A DNA stretch of 64,000 nt from Corynebacterium stercoris (GTDB lineage Bacteria; Actinomycetota; Actinomycetes; Mycobacteriales; Mycobacteriaceae). This document shows positions 20,400 to 29,365 of the stretch, in pieces. The notes under the pieces are model-generated. The model saw nothing but the letters and a program-made list of their open reading frames with translations, was not told the DNA's origin and did not search any database. A program made the translations under genes and the position numbers. The stretch spans positions 186,001 to 250,000 of the forward strand of contig NZ_JAMFTQ010000001.1 in the NCBI RefSeq assembly GCF_024160105.1, in the 5' to 3' direction. Position 1 is the first letter of the stretch; each line of letters opens with the position of its first letter.

Positions 20400-21221
20400 A
20401 TGAGCACCGCAATCACGCCCGCTGAACCCGCGCCGCAGGCCCCCCAAGAGCCCACGCCGGAAAAGCGCAGCCTCGTGCAACGCGTGCCGACGGCAGTGTT
20501 TGTGACCACCTACGGGGCCATCGTCGTCGCGCTGGTGGTGCTCGTCGCCATGCTGGCGAGCTACCGCGCCGACGGCACCCCGGCCCGGCAGCCCAGTACC
20601 GCCACCGGGACTGCAGCGACCGCCACCTCCGCCGAGCCGGAGCTGCCGGAACCAGTGCAGCCGTGGAACCCACCGCCGGTGGATGAGGCGAACCTCCGCG
20701 CAAGCATCCGCCCCCACCTGATTTCCAACGTCGAGTCCGCGACGACCGAGACCGGCATCGTGGTGCGCGGCGAGATTAGCGGCGAACTTGAGACCGTGTT
20801 GCCCGAGCTCAGCGGCCACCTCTCCCGCCTGCTGGAGCAGAATTGCGTGCGCTCGCTCACGCTCACGACACCGGACAACCTCCGCCTGAGCTTCTACAAC
20901 TTCTGCTACACCACGGTGCCGCAGGCAGCCATCGCGGAGTTCGCGGCTATGGCGGACGAGGAAAACGCCGAGGCGCTGATCTTCACCGACACCCACTCCC
21001 CAACCGGCATCGAAGCGGACCTGAACTGGCTGAATGTGAAAGACTCGGACCTCACGCGCCTCGAGCACACCTGGCGGGACATGACACGGCCGGCAACCAT
21101 CGGCCGCCTCCGCCTCGCGGCCTACGGCGAGACGGAGGGCCTGTTCCGCGAGGCCGGGGCCGGCACGCGCACCAAGATGTGGCGCGACCCGGTGGGGGAA
21201 GCCGTCGAGAGGCGAAAGTAG
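20400..21221 (+). CDS. Membrane-anchored protein of unknown function
   Basis: Not recognised. The 273 residues show a Pro/Glu-rich cytoplasmic N-terminus (1-30), one transmembrane segment (about 33-58), a Ser/Thr/Pro/Ala-rich linker (60-95) and an extracytoplasmic domain with two cysteines (NCVRSLTL, NFCYTT) that could form a disulfide. TACACT at 20383-20388 is a possible -10, with an 11-nt leader and no SD. It is divergent from the Nudix gene and converges with the serine protease gene, leaving 6 bp. Confidence 0.75.
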   Translation: MSTAITPAEPAPQAPQEPTPEKRSLVQRVPTAVFVTTYGAIVVALVVLVAMLASYRADGTPARQPSTATGTAATATSAEPELPEPVQPWNPPPVDEANLRASIRPHLISNVESATTETGIVVRGEISGELETVLPELSGHLSRLLEQNCVRSLTLTTPDNLRLSFYNFCYTTVPQAAIAEFAAMADEENAEALIFTDTHSPTGIEADLNWLNVKDSDLTRLEHTWRDMTRPATIGRLRLAAYGETEGLFREAGAGTRTKMWRDPVGEAVERRK

Positions 21222-21227
21222 CCCCCC

Positions 21228-22250
21228 TTACCAGGTTTGGGTGACCCAGGCCGCGTCCGGGATGACCTTGTTCACCACGCCCATGAACTGCTCAACGTTG
21301 GAGTAGCTCATGCGCTTCGGGTTTTCCATGCCCTCCCAGCATTCTTCCTCGCTGCGACCGGCCTCGGTGCCGGAGACCACGCCGATGATCACGGCGCGGC
21401 CGTTGACGTGGGTGAACACCGGCCCGCCCGAGTCACCCGGGGCGGCGCACACCGCGCCGATGTCGCCGAAGGTGGGGCGCTCGGTGTCGAGATCGGTGTT
21501 GACGATTTGGACCCGCTGCGTTTCCACGAATGTGCCGCAGGTGTAGCCCGTGGTGCCGCCAGTTTTGCAAATGCGGTCGATTCCGGGCACTGACTTGCCG
21601 ATGCCGGTGGGGATCGGATCGCCCACGACTTCCATGGTGCGGTCCGGGTCCGTGATCTCCACAATGCCCACGTCCACGCCCTCGTTGCCCGGGCTGTAGA
21701 GCCCGGAGTAGACAACGCGGCCGGCTTCGCGCAGATAATCCGCGGCGAAGGTGGCGTTTGTCGGCCACACCAAGTCGCCCTCTTTGCCGCAGTGGCCCGC
21801 GGTGACGGCGAAGTTGCGGCCCTGGCTGTTAGAGAACGAGAACGCCACTGTGCACGACTGCGCTGTGAAACTCTCGCCCGGCTGCGGGAAATGGTCGGTG
21901 CTCTGGATTTTGGTGCCGGGCGCCCACAGCGCGAACTCGGGCACCAGAATCTCATTCGCCGGCCCGTGCGCCGCCTCCCCGCCACCGGGGGCATCCGGCG
22001 GGGTCTGCACGGCCTCGTGCGCCCGCTGCTCCTCGGCGGTGCGTGTGGGCACCTGGGACGCAGTCAGGCCTAGCCACACAACCGTGGCCACCAGCGCGGC
22101 CACGGCGATAATGGCGACCACCCAGCCCGCGGTGTTCGCGCGGTGCGGGGCGGGCTGCTGCGCAGCTGCGGGCACGGGTTCCGGAAAGGTCCAGTATTGC
22201 CCCTCGGCAGGCTGGTACTTCCGCGCTTCGTTCTCGCGGTATTCGGGCAC
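21228..22250 (-). CDS. Membrane-anchored trypsin-like serine protease (S1)
   Basis: Extracytoplasmic serine protease of the chymotrypsin fold. The 340 residues have a cytoplasmic N-terminus, a single transmembrane anchor (about 42-62), a linker, then the catalytic domain with His153 (VTAGHC), Asp193 (GVDVGIV) and Ser274 (PGDSGGPVF); several Cys residues could form disulfides. GTG 22250 was chosen because GGAG lies 6 nt upstream and earlier starts overlap the preceding small gene. It forms an operon with the 56-residue gene, 13 nt upstream. Confidence 0.85.
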   Translation of the reverse strand: MPEYRENEARKYQPAEGQYWTFPEPVPAAAQQPAPHRANTAGWVVAIIAVAALVATVVWLGLTASQVPTRTAEEQRAHEAVQTPPDAPGGGEAAHGPANEILVPEFALWAPGTKIQSTDHFPQPGESFTAQSCTVAFSFSNSQGRNFAVTAGHCGKEGDLVWPTNATFAADYLREAGRVVYSGLYSPGNEGVDVGIVEITDPDRTMEVVGDPIPTGIGKSVPGIDRICKTGGTTGYTCGTFVETQRVQIVNTDLDTERPTFGDIGAVCAAPGDSGGPVFTHVNGRAVIIGVVSGTEAGRSEEECWEGMENPKRMSYSNVEQFMGVVNKVIPDAAWVTQTW

Positions 22251-22263
22251 GGGGTGCTCCGCC

Positions 22264-22434
22264 TTACTCGCCCGCCTTATCCTCGGCGTCCTCGACCGCG
22301 GTCTCGCCGTGCTCCTCCGCGAGGTGGGCATCCATCTTGGCGGCCTCGTCGGCTTGAATCTTCATGTCGCGGATGAACTTCTCCGGATCGAACTCGGTGT
22401 AGTAATCCGGGCCCGCAAACTGCTCCTGTGCCAT
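22264..22434 (-). CDS. 56-residue acidic protein
   Basis: Not recognised. It begins MAQEQFAGPDYYTEFDPEKF and ends with a charged acidic helix (EDAEDKAGE); no membrane segment. GGAGAGGAG lies 6 nt before ATG 22434, a strong ribosome site. It is sandwiched between thrC (19 nt upstream) and the protease (13 nt downstream), so it is probably co-transcribed with one or both. Confidence 0.8.
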   Translation of the reverse strand: MAQEQFAGPDYYTEFDPEKFIRDMKIQADEAAKMDAHLAEEHGETAVEDAEDKAGE

Positions 22435-22453
22435 AGTGGTCTCCTCTCCGGGG

Positions 22454-23917
22454 TTAGACGTCGGTGTTCTCGATGGCGTCCACGATAAACGCCTGCACTG
22501 CCTTCGCGTCGTTCGGCAGGTCGGCCACGTGGCGCTCCGCGTCCATGATGCCCGCGAAGCGCTCCGGGATCGCCGGGGCTTCGCCGATAGCCTCCACGAT
22601 GGTGTCGGCGAACTTCACCGGCAGGGCGGTCTCCAGCACCACGATCGGTGTCGTGACCTGGTCCGCAACCCCGCGGGCCACGAATACGCCGTCGGCGGTG
22701 TGCGGGTCAATGAGCACGCCGTTGCGCTCGTGGGTGTCCTTGATCGTGGCCACGCGGTCGGCGTGGGTGGACTTGCCGGAGAGGAAGCCGAACTCCTCGC
22801 TGATTCGTGCGCGGACATCGTCGCCGCCGACGGTGCCGCCGAAGTCGTCCAGGTTGAAACCGCCCTCTTTCACCTTGGCGCCGAACAGCTTGCCGGTGAC
22901 CTTTGCGTCGCGGCCGGTGACGTCGAAAATGAAGCGCTCGAAGTTGGAGGCCTTGGAAATGTCCATCGACGGCGAGGAGGTCGCGTGCGTTTCCGCGGCG
23001 GAGCGCGGGCGGTACTCGCCGGTGGTGAAGAACTCGTGCAGCACGTCGTTCTCGTTCGTTGCCACAATCAGGCGGTCAATCGGCAGCCCCATCTGCTTGG
23101 CAATGTGGCCTGCGCAAATGTCGCCGAAGTTGCCCGTCGGCACGCAGAAGCTCACCTGTTCATCGTTGGTCTCAGTGACCTTGATGTAGGAGGAGATGTA
23201 GTACACCGTCTGCGCGAGCAGGCGCGCCCAGTTGATCGAGTTCACGGCACCGATGCGGTACTTCGCCTTGAACGGGGCATCGCCGTTGACTTCCTTGACC
23301 ACGTCCTGGCAGTCGTCGAAAACGCCGTCGAGGGCGATGTTGAAGATGTTCGGATCGTCGAGACCGAACATCTGCGCCTGCTGGAACGGGGTCATGCGCC
23401 CGCCCGGGGTGAGCATGAACACCCGGATGTTGTCGCGGCCGCGCATCGCGTACTCCGCGGAGGAGCCGGTGTCGCCCGAAGTCGCGCCGAGGATGTTGAT
23501 CTCCTCGCCGCGGCGCGTGAGCTCGAACTCGAACAGCTCGCCGAGCAGCTGCATCGCCATGTCCTTGAACGCCGCGGTGGGGCCCTCGGACAGGTGCGCC
23601 AGCCACAGGCCGTCCTCCAGCTCGGTGACGGGCACGATCTCCTCGGAGGCGAACTTTTCCGTGGTGTACGCCTGAGCAGTGAGCTTTTCGACGATCGCAG
23701 GAGGAATGTCGTCGACAAACAGCTTCACCACCTCGGCCGCGAGCGCCGCGTAGCCCTCAGCTGCGAGCAGTGCCCGCCATTCATCGAGAAGCTCCGGCGA
23801 AATCGTCGGGTACACCGCGGGCATGTAGAGGCCGCCGTCGGGGCTCAGGCCCCCGAGGAGGATGTCGGTGAATGCCTGCGGGGTCGCGTGCGGGTCGCGC
23901 GTCGAGATGTAATCCAC
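22454..23917 (-). CDS. thrC: Threonine synthase
   Basis: PLP enzyme converting O-phosphohomoserine to threonine, the last step of threonine synthesis. The 487 residues match the longer fungal/corynebacterial type. The N-terminus carries ILLGGLSPDGGLYMP, the PLP lysine is Lys118 in TAAFKDMAMQ, and the phosphate-binding loop is GATSGDTGSSAEYAM. Start GTG 23917 fits a leaderless mRNA. No hom or thrB is in the window; in C. glutamicum they are encoded elsewhere. The ThrE exporter gene lies 10 kb upstream. Confidence 0.96.
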   Translation of the reverse strand: MDYISTRDPHATPQAFTDILLGGLSPDGGLYMPAVYPTISPELLDEWRALLAAEGYAALAAEVVKLFVDDIPPAIVEKLTAQAYTTEKFASEEIVPVTELEDGLWLAHLSEGPTAAFKDMAMQLLGELFEFELTRRGEEINILGATSGDTGSSAEYAMRGRDNIRVFMLTPGGRMTPFQQAQMFGLDDPNIFNIALDGVFDDCQDVVKEVNGDAPFKAKYRIGAVNSINWARLLAQTVYYISSYIKVTETNDEQVSFCVPTGNFGDICAGHIAKQMGLPIDRLIVATNENDVLHEFFTTGEYRPRSAAETHATSSPSMDISKASNFERFIFDVTGRDAKVTGKLFGAKVKEGGFNLDDFGGTVGGDDVRARISEEFGFLSGKSTHADRVATIKDTHERNGVLIDPHTADGVFVARGVADQVTTPIVVLETALPVKFADTIVEAIGEAPAIPERFAGIMDAERHVADLPNDAKAVQAFIVDAIENTDV

Positions 23918-23925
23918 AAACGGGA

Positions 23926-23931
23926 AGTCTA
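23926..23931 (-). promoter_or_regulatory. -10 element of thrC
   Basis: TAGACT on the minus strand ends 8 nt before GTG 23917 and directly abuts the stop codon of the preceding gene. Confidence 0.6.
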
Positions 23932-24213
23932 CTAGCGCCGCGGCGGCTCTTGACGGCCGGTGAGAATATCAACCACCGAACGGATCGCGGCATCGCCCAA
24001 CTGCGGCAGCGGGCGAGGTGCCGGGTCCTGCTCGCCCGGGCGGGGCTCCGGGTGGGGAGCCTTCGGCGCCGGTTCCACGGCGACGGTCAGCGCGGCCTCC
24101 TCGAGCGTCACCGGCGTGGTGGGATCAATACCGGCCACGCGGGCGGCATCCACGAGGGCGACCAGATCGGCGAAGGTGGCATCGTTGAGGTCGATAGTCA
24201 TGTGCACAGCCAT
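23932..24213 (-). CDS. Hypothetical 93-residue protein upstream of thrC
   Basis: Not recognised. The N-terminal half (MTIDLNDATFADLVALVDAA) looks like a compact helical domain; the middle is Pro/Glu-rich (PHPEPRPGEQDPAPRPLPQ) and probably disordered; a short helix and basic tail follow. ATG 24213 fits the -10 spacing; ATG 24201 is the alternative. As I recall, C. glutamicum also has a small gene next to thrC. Confidence 0.7.
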   Translation of the reverse strand: MAVHMTIDLNDATFADLVALVDAARVAGIDPTTPVTLEEAALTVAVEPAPKAPHPEPRPGEQDPAPRPLPQLGDAAIRSVVDILTGRQEPPRR

Positions 24214-24220
24214 GCAGCAG

Positions 24221-24226
24221 AGCCTA
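24221..24226 (-). promoter_or_regulatory. -10 element of the 93-residue gene
   Basis: TAGGCT (minus strand) ends 7 nt before ATG 24213. Confidence 0.5.
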
Positions 24227-24243
24227 GTAGCCGTAGTGCGTTC

Positions 24244-24510
24244 TCATTTGCGATAGATGTCCGAACGGTGACCCACATCGACAATGACCACAATCAAGGT
24301 TCCGTCGTTGATCTCTGCAACGACGCGGTAGTCCCCCACACGCCACCTCCAAAGACCCGAAAGGCTGGAAGCGAGTGCCTTGCCCCGGCTTCTGGGATCA
24401 TCTAGTTGAGAAACCTCCTGCAGATAATCCAGAATGCGGCGTTGATGGCCCCTATCCAGCTTCGTTACTGCGCGCTGCGCGCGAGGCGTGAACTCAATCT
24501 TCCAGGCCAA
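24244..24510 (-). CDS. RelE/ParE-superfamily toxin
   Basis: Probable ribosome-dependent mRNA endonuclease of a type II toxin-antitoxin pair. It has 88 residues with family features KIEFTPRAQRAVTKLD, RILDYLQEV, the GLWRWRVGDYRVV strand pair and a C-terminal DVGHRSDIYRK where catalytic His, Arg and Tyr usually lie. It starts with TTG 24510, inside the last 17 nt of the antitoxin gene. GC content is visibly lower than in its neighbours, consistent with transfer. Confidence 0.9.
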   Translation of the reverse strand: MAWKIEFTPRAQRAVTKLDRGHQRRILDYLQEVSQLDDPRSRGKALASSLSGLWRWRVGDYRVVAEINDGTLIVVIVDVGHRSDIYRK

Positions 24511-24730
24511 GTCGAGACCTCAGCTCGCTTAGGCCGATCGTTTGCAGTTCACCGCGGCGAACAGCCTCTGCTTCAGCTTCAAGCTGGTAGACGTACTCAA
24601 TCTCTTCCAGATGCGCATCGAGAGCTTCACGAACATAGAACGACATGGGTCGGCCAGTGCGTTCTGCCAGCGTTTTAAGCCGCTCCATCTGTGCACCGTC
24701 AACTCTGAGACTAATTACTGCGCCACTCAT
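24494..24730 (-). CDS. RelB-type antitoxin, ribbon-helix-helix
   Basis: DNA-binding antitoxin for the RelE toxin. In its 78 residues, 1-45 form a ribbon-helix-helix (VISLRVDGAQMERLKTLA, RPMSFYVREALDAHLE), and the acidic C-terminal part should wrap the toxin. It precedes and overlaps the toxin gene. An 18-bp palindrome overlaps the start codon, so the complex probably represses its own operon. Confidence 0.88.
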   Translation of the reverse strand: MSGAVISLRVDGAQMERLKTLAERTGRPMSFYVREALDAHLEEIEYVYQLEAEAEAVRRGELQTIGLSELRSRLGLED

Positions 24731-24746
24731 GTAAACATGTTTACAT
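24729..24746. promoter_or_regulatory. Operator palindrome of the toxin-antitoxin operon
   Basis: ATGTAAACATGTTTACAT is a perfect 18-bp palindrome whose left end overlaps the antitoxin ATG on the minus strand. It is the expected autoregulatory site for a ribbon-helix-helix dimer. Confidence 0.75.
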
Positions 24747-24779
24747 CAGGTTGAGCTGAAAAACCAGACAGCAGCTTCC

Positions 24780-27700
24780 CTACTCAAACTCCAGTGACGG
24801 CACCTCGCCCCAGAACACCTCCTCCACCACGCGGTGGGCGCGGCGGGTCACGCGCAGGTACTCCTCCAGAAACTCCTGCTGGTTCTCCGGGTCGTAGCCG
24901 GCGGAGCCCGCCACCTGCGCCAGGTGCGGGCCCGGCGCGGGCAGCTGGTCCGTGCGCTTGCCCGACACCAGCACGAGCGCGTTGCGGGCGCGGGTTGCGG
25001 TGAGCCACGCCTCGCGCAGGATGTGCGCCTGGGCGGCGGGGAGGATGGCAGGGTCGTTCAGCTCGTACAGGAAGTCAAGCGCCTCCAGGGTGGAGGTAGT
25101 GTGAAGGCCTTCCTGGGTGTGGGCGTGCATCATCGTGAGCAGCTGCACGGTCCATTCCACGTCCGCGAGTGCGCCGCGGCCGAGTTTGGTGTGCACGCTC
25201 CTGTCGGCGCCGCGGGGCAGGCGCTCAGTGTCCACGCGGGCTTTGATGCGGCGGATCTCCCGAACGCCGGCAAGCGTGGCCCCGTTCTCCGGGTAGCGGA
25301 AGGCGTCGATCATGCGGAGGAAGGCTTCGCCGACGATTTCGTCGCCGGCGACGGTGGTGGCGCGCTGCAGCGCCTGCTTCTCCCACACCTCGCCCCACTC
25401 GCGGTAGTAGCGCTCGTAGGAGGCGATGGTGCGCACAACCGCGCCGGAGCGGCCCTCGGGGCGCAAGCCGAGGTCGACTTCCAGCGGCGGGTCGCCGGAG
25501 GGTTTGGAGAGGCGCGAGCGCATCTGGTCAATGATGCGCGATGCCCACGCGAGCGCCTCGTCCGCTACATCTTGCGCGTCATCCCCGCTGCGGACGGGCT
25601 CGGCGACCACCATCACGTCCGCGTCGGAGCCGTAGCCGAGCTCGGAGCCGCCGAGGCGGCCCATGCCGATGATGGCGATGCGGGCAGGTGCGTGCTCTTC
25701 CCCGCGGGCTGCGAGGTCGGTGCGGATCTCGGCGAGCAGCGCTGCCTGGAGCACCGCTTCCCACACGATGGTGAGCTCCTCGCACACCTGGCGCACCTCC
25801 ATGAATCCCAGGAGATCCGCGGCGGCGATGCGGGCGAGTTCCGCGCGGCGCAGCGACCTGGCGACGCTCACCGCCTTGTCGGCATCGTCCTGGTAGCGCT
25901 TCGACGCCGCCACAATTGCCTTGTGCACTTGGTCCGGTGCGGCTTCCAGCAGGCGCGGGCCGTTGGAGCCGTCGCCGAGCAGTTTCACCACCTCGGGCGC
26001 GGCGATAATCAGGTCCGAGATATACGGGGAGTTGCCCAGGATCTTCATGAGGCGCTGGCCCACCACGCCCTCGTCGCGCAGCATGCGCAGGAACCAGCTC
26101 TTGTCCTCCGCCGCTTCCGACAGTTTGCGGTAATTCAGCAGGCCCGCGCCTGGGTCGGCGGTGCCGGCGAGCCAGTACATGAGCGTCGGCAAAAGAATGG
26201 CCTGCAGCTTCGCCTTGCGCGAGGTGCCCGTGGCAAGTGCCGTGAGGTGGTCGTAGGCGCGCGCCGGGTGGCGGTAGCCGAGGGCTGCCAGGCGCGCCTT
26301 CGCCGCGTCCGGGGTCAGCGTCGCCTCGCCGACGGAAAGATCCACTACAGCATTCAGCAGCGGGCGGTAGAACAGGCGCTCGTGCAGCGTGGACACCGCG
26401 TCGCGCACCTGCTTGAGCCGCGCCTGCATCTGCTCGATCGCGGTCGTGCGCCCGAGCGTGAACCCGGAAGCTCGGGCGAGCCAGCGGGTGCGCTTCTCGT
26501 CCTCGTTCTCCGGCAGCTGGTGGGTGCGGCGGAAGCGCTGCAGCTGCAGGCGGTGCTCCAACAGGCGCAGGAATTCGTAAGCTTCCACCAGCTGTTTTGC
26601 GTCCTCGCGGCCGACGTAGCCGCCGTCGGTGAGCGCCTCCAGCGCCCCGATGGTGTTGGGGGTGCGCAGCGTGTCGTCGATGCGCCCGTGGACGAGCTGC
26701 AGCAGCTGCACGGCGAACTCCACATCGCGCAAACCCCCGTAACCCAGCTTGAGCTCGCGGGCGCGCAGATCCTCCGGCACGTTGTCCAGCACCCTACGGC
26801 GCATCGCCTGGACGTCCTCGACGAAGCTCTCGCGCTGGCTCGCCTCCCACACCAGGGGCGCGAGCGTATCGACGTACGCTTGCCCCATCGCCATGTCACC
26901 CGTCATCGGGCGGGCTTTGAGCAGCGCCTGGAACTCCCACGTTTCGGCCCAGCGCTTGTAATAAGTCTTGTGCGAGTCCAGCGTGCGCACCAGCGCGCCG
27001 GATTTGCCCTCCGGGCGCAGGTTCGCATCAACATCGAAGAAGCAGGCGGAGCCGATCTTGATGAACTCTGCGGCGGTGCGGGTGATCTTGGGCGTGACCG
27101 GCTCGGCGACGAAGATGACGTCGACGTCGGAAATGTAATTCAGCTCCCGCGCCCCGCACTTGCCCATCGCCATGACGGCGAGTTGGGCATCAGGATCGGC
27201 CTCCCCGTAGACGCGGCGCACCGCGACGGCGAGGGCGGCGGTCAGCGCCGCATCCGCGATCGCGGTGAGCGCCTCCGTGACTGCCCGGTAGCCCATCGTC
27301 TGGCCCTCGCCGTGGCCCTTGACGGCCGCAAACGTACCTGCCAGGTCCGCCGCGGCCACGCGCATCACCAGGGTGCGGTGGGCACCTCGCAGCGCCTCGT
27401 TGCCGCCGGTGGGGGCGGCGCACTCCTCCGCGGCTCGGTAGGTGCCGGGGGTCCGCAAATGCTGCGTCGCGTGCTCGTCCACGGGTTGGGCACCGACTGC
27501 GCCGAGCATCTCGGCCAGCGCCTCCTCAGCCGTAGGAATGTCCTTGTGCAGCTCAACCCACAGCTCCGGGTGGGCGATCAGGTGGTCCGACAGAGCCGTT
27601 GAACCGCCTGCGAGCGCGATGAACCGGGTGCGGAAAACGGGATCGTCGGCAAGCAATGCCCTGACCTTGGGCCAAGAGGGACCCGCCGCCTCCATGAAGC

Positions 27701-27854
27701 GGTGCGCGTTGTTCAGCGCGAGGTCCGGGTCGCCCGCGCCGGCGAGCGTCCACAGAATCGCCTCGTCGTCGAAACCCAGATCCGCCAGGTCATCCGCGGC
27801 ACGCGGGGAGGTCAACCCCAGTTTCGCGGGGCTCGGCAGCTCGCGCCCCGCCAT
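24780..27854 (-). CDS. glnE: Glutamine synthetase adenylyltransferase/deadenylase
   Basis: Bifunctional enzyme that adds or removes AMP on the GlnA tyrosine to match glutamine synthesis to nitrogen supply. The 1024 residues contain two nucleotidyltransferase domains: the N-terminal one has GKCGARELNYISDVDVI (near residue 238, deadenylase half), and the C-terminal one has GMGRLGGSELGYGSDADV (near 738, adenylylating half). Both Asp pairs are intact, so both activities are expected. ATG 27854 overlaps the glnA2 stop by one base (TAATG), so it is translationally coupled to glnA2. Confidence 0.96.
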   Translation of the reverse strand: MAGRELPSPAKLGLTSPRAADDLADLGFDDEAILWTLAGAGDPDLALNNAHRFMEAAGPSWPKVRALLADDPVFRTRFIALAGGSTALSDHLIAHPELWVELHKDIPTAEEALAEMLGAVGAQPVDEHATQHLRTPGTYRAAEECAAPTGGNEALRGAHRTLVMRVAAADLAGTFAAVKGHGEGQTMGYRAVTEALTAIADAALTAALAVAVRRVYGEADPDAQLAVMAMGKCGARELNYISDVDVIFVAEPVTPKITRTAAEFIKIGSACFFDVDANLRPEGKSGALVRTLDSHKTYYKRWAETWEFQALLKARPMTGDMAMGQAYVDTLAPLVWEASQRESFVEDVQAMRRRVLDNVPEDLRARELKLGYGGLRDVEFAVQLLQLVHGRIDDTLRTPNTIGALEALTDGGYVGREDAKQLVEAYEFLRLLEHRLQLQRFRRTHQLPENEDEKRTRWLARASGFTLGRTTAIEQMQARLKQVRDAVSTLHERLFYRPLLNAVVDLSVGEATLTPDAAKARLAALGYRHPARAYDHLTALATGTSRKAKLQAILLPTLMYWLAGTADPGAGLLNYRKLSEAAEDKSWFLRMLRDEGVVGQRLMKILGNSPYISDLIIAAPEVVKLLGDGSNGPRLLEAAPDQVHKAIVAASKRYQDDADKAVSVARSLRRAELARIAAADLLGFMEVRQVCEELTIVWEAVLQAALLAEIRTDLAARGEEHAPARIAIIGMGRLGGSELGYGSDADVMVVAEPVRSGDDAQDVADEALAWASRIIDQMRSRLSKPSGDPPLEVDLGLRPEGRSGAVVRTIASYERYYREWGEVWEKQALQRATTVAGDEIVGEAFLRMIDAFRYPENGATLAGVREIRRIKARVDTERLPRGADRSVHTKLGRGALADVEWTVQLLTMMHAHTQEGLHTTSTLEALDFLYELNDPAILPAAQAHILREAWLTATRARNALVLVSGKRTDQLPAPGPHLAQVAGSAGYDPENQQEFLEEYLRVTRRAHRVVEEVFWGEVPSLEFE

Positions 27855-29185
27855 TACAGATCCAGCCCCGTCTCAATCTCCCACGGGGTGACCTGGGAGG
27901 TGTACTCGTGCCACTCGTCCCACTTGGAGCGCAAGAAGTACTCGAAGACCTGCTCACCCAGCACCTCCGCCATGAATTCGGACTGTTCGAGGTGGCGCAG
28001 CGCCTGGTCGAGGGAGTTCGGCAGGTCGCGGTAGCCCATCGCGCGGCGCTCGCGGCGGGTGAGCGAGAAGACGTCGTCGCGCGCCGGGTCGTCCAGCTCG
28101 TAGCCGCCCTCGATACCCTTCAGGCCGGCGGCCAGCACCGCTGCGAAGGCCAGGTAGGGGTTGCACGCGGAATCCAGCGAGCGCACCTCGATGCGGCGCG
28201 AATCCGCCTTGTGCAGGCGGTACGTGGGCACGCGAACCATGGCGGAGCGGTTGGAAATGCCCCAGGTCGCCGCCGTCGGAGCCTCCGAGCCGAACTGGAG
28301 GCGCTTGTAGGAATTCACCCATTGGTTGGTCACCGCGGAGATCTCGCGGGCGTGCTCGATGATGCCGGCGATGAACTGCCGACCCACCTTGGACAAGCTG
28401 ATCTCGTCATCCGGGTCGTGGAACGCGTTGGTCTCGCCCTCGAACAGGGAGAAGTGCGTGTGCATCGCCGACCCGTCGAGGTTGGGGAACGGTTTGGGCA
28501 TGAACGTGGCGTGCACGCCGTTCGCCTCCGCCACCGTTTTCACGATGTATTTGAACGTGACCACGTTGTCCGCCATCGTCAGGGCATCCGTGTGCCGCAG
28601 GTCGATCTCCTGCTGGCCGGGGCTCGCCTCGTGGTGGGAAAACTCGGTGGTAATCCCCATGTACTCCAGGGCGGAGATCGCTTCACGACGCAACTTCGGT
28701 GCCTCATTGCGCTTCGCCTGGTCGAAGTAGCCGCCGCGGTCCGAGGGCTTGATCCCGTCCCCGTCGGGTTTGACCACGTAAAACTCGATCTCGGGGCTGG
28801 CGAAGAATTCGAAGCCCATTTCGCGGGCCGCGTTCATTTGGCGGCGCAGCACGTGTCGCGGGTCGGCGTAGAGCGGGTCCCCGTCCGGCATGGTGATGTC
28901 GCAGAACAACCGGGCTGTCTGGATGCCGGTGTCCTCGTCGAACGGCAGCGGCTGGTAGGTGCTCGGGTCTGGGCGCAACAGCGTGTCCGACTCGGAGATG
29001 CGGCTAAAACCCTCGATGGAACTGCCGTCAAACCCCACGCCCTCCTCGAACGCGCTCTCCAGCTCGGCGGGGGCCATCATGACGGTTTTCAGGCTTCCGG
29101 CGATGTCGGTGAACCAGAGGCGGAGGAAAGCGATGTCCTGCTGCTCAACCAGCCGCAGGACGTTGTCGGTTTGGGAGGAGCTCAT
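27854..29185 (-). CDS. glnA2: Glutamine synthetase paralogue GlnA2
   Basis: Type I-alpha-like glutamine synthetase paralogue, conserved beside glnE in actinobacteria. It has 443 residues. FDGSSIEGF (near residue 50), the ATP-site motif GSAMHTHFSLF and EVRSLDSACNPYLAF are present. It lacks the NLYxLPPE adenylylation site, so GlnE cannot regulate it as it does GlnA; in C. glutamicum the counterpart is not needed for glutamine synthesis, and similar proteins elsewhere act on other amines. ATG 29185 is chosen from the -10 spacing; ATG 29194 is in frame 9 nt upstream. Confidence 0.92.
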   Translation of the reverse strand: MSSSQTDNVLRLVEQQDIAFLRLWFTDIAGSLKTVMMAPAELESAFEEGVGFDGSSIEGFSRISESDTLLRPDPSTYQPLPFDEDTGIQTARLFCDITMPDGDPLYADPRHVLRRQMNAAREMGFEFFASPEIEFYVVKPDGDGIKPSDRGGYFDQAKRNEAPKLRREAISALEYMGITTEFSHHEASPGQQEIDLRHTDALTMADNVVTFKYIVKTVAEANGVHATFMPKPFPNLDGSAMHTHFSLFEGETNAFHDPDDEISLSKVGRQFIAGIIEHAREISAVTNQWVNSYKRLQFGSEAPTAATWGISNRSAMVRVPTYRLHKADSRRIEVRSLDSACNPYLAFAAVLAAGLKGIEGGYELDDPARDDVFSLTRRERRAMGYRDLPNSLDQALRHLEQSEFMAEVLGEQVFEYFLRSKWDEWHEYTSQVTPWEIETGLDL

Positions 29186-29192
29186 AGGCTTC

Positions 29193-29198
29193 ATGTTA
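29193..29198 (-). promoter_or_regulatory. -10 element of glnA2-glnE
   Basis: TAACAT on the minus strand ends 7 nt before ATG 29185, favouring the internal of the two candidate start codons. Confidence 0.45.
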
Positions 29199-29365
29199 TT
29201 CCCCGCGAGGGCTGCGATGCTTTTTCTGCAATGCGCTACATGTTTGATTCGGCGGAATTATGTGCGCGTCTCACACATAGTTGGGAGGAAGGGCCCTCCT
29301 CTTCACCGGCTATGGTTGAGGCAGACCAACGAAATTTTCCCTTCCAAACCTGAAGGAGGCCTCCC

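Noticed and set aside
24834..27602. Open frame of 922 codons on the plus strand opposite glnE
   Set aside because: It mirrors the codon pattern of glnE in high-GC DNA, is rich in Arg/Gly/His/Val without recognisable domains, and glnE is beyond doubt.
29262..29285. GlxR/CRP-type site near TATGTG...CACATA between glnA2 and the CYTH gene
   Set aside because: The arms are symmetric but spacing does not fit TGTGA-N6-TCACA, and no placement relative to a promoter supports it.
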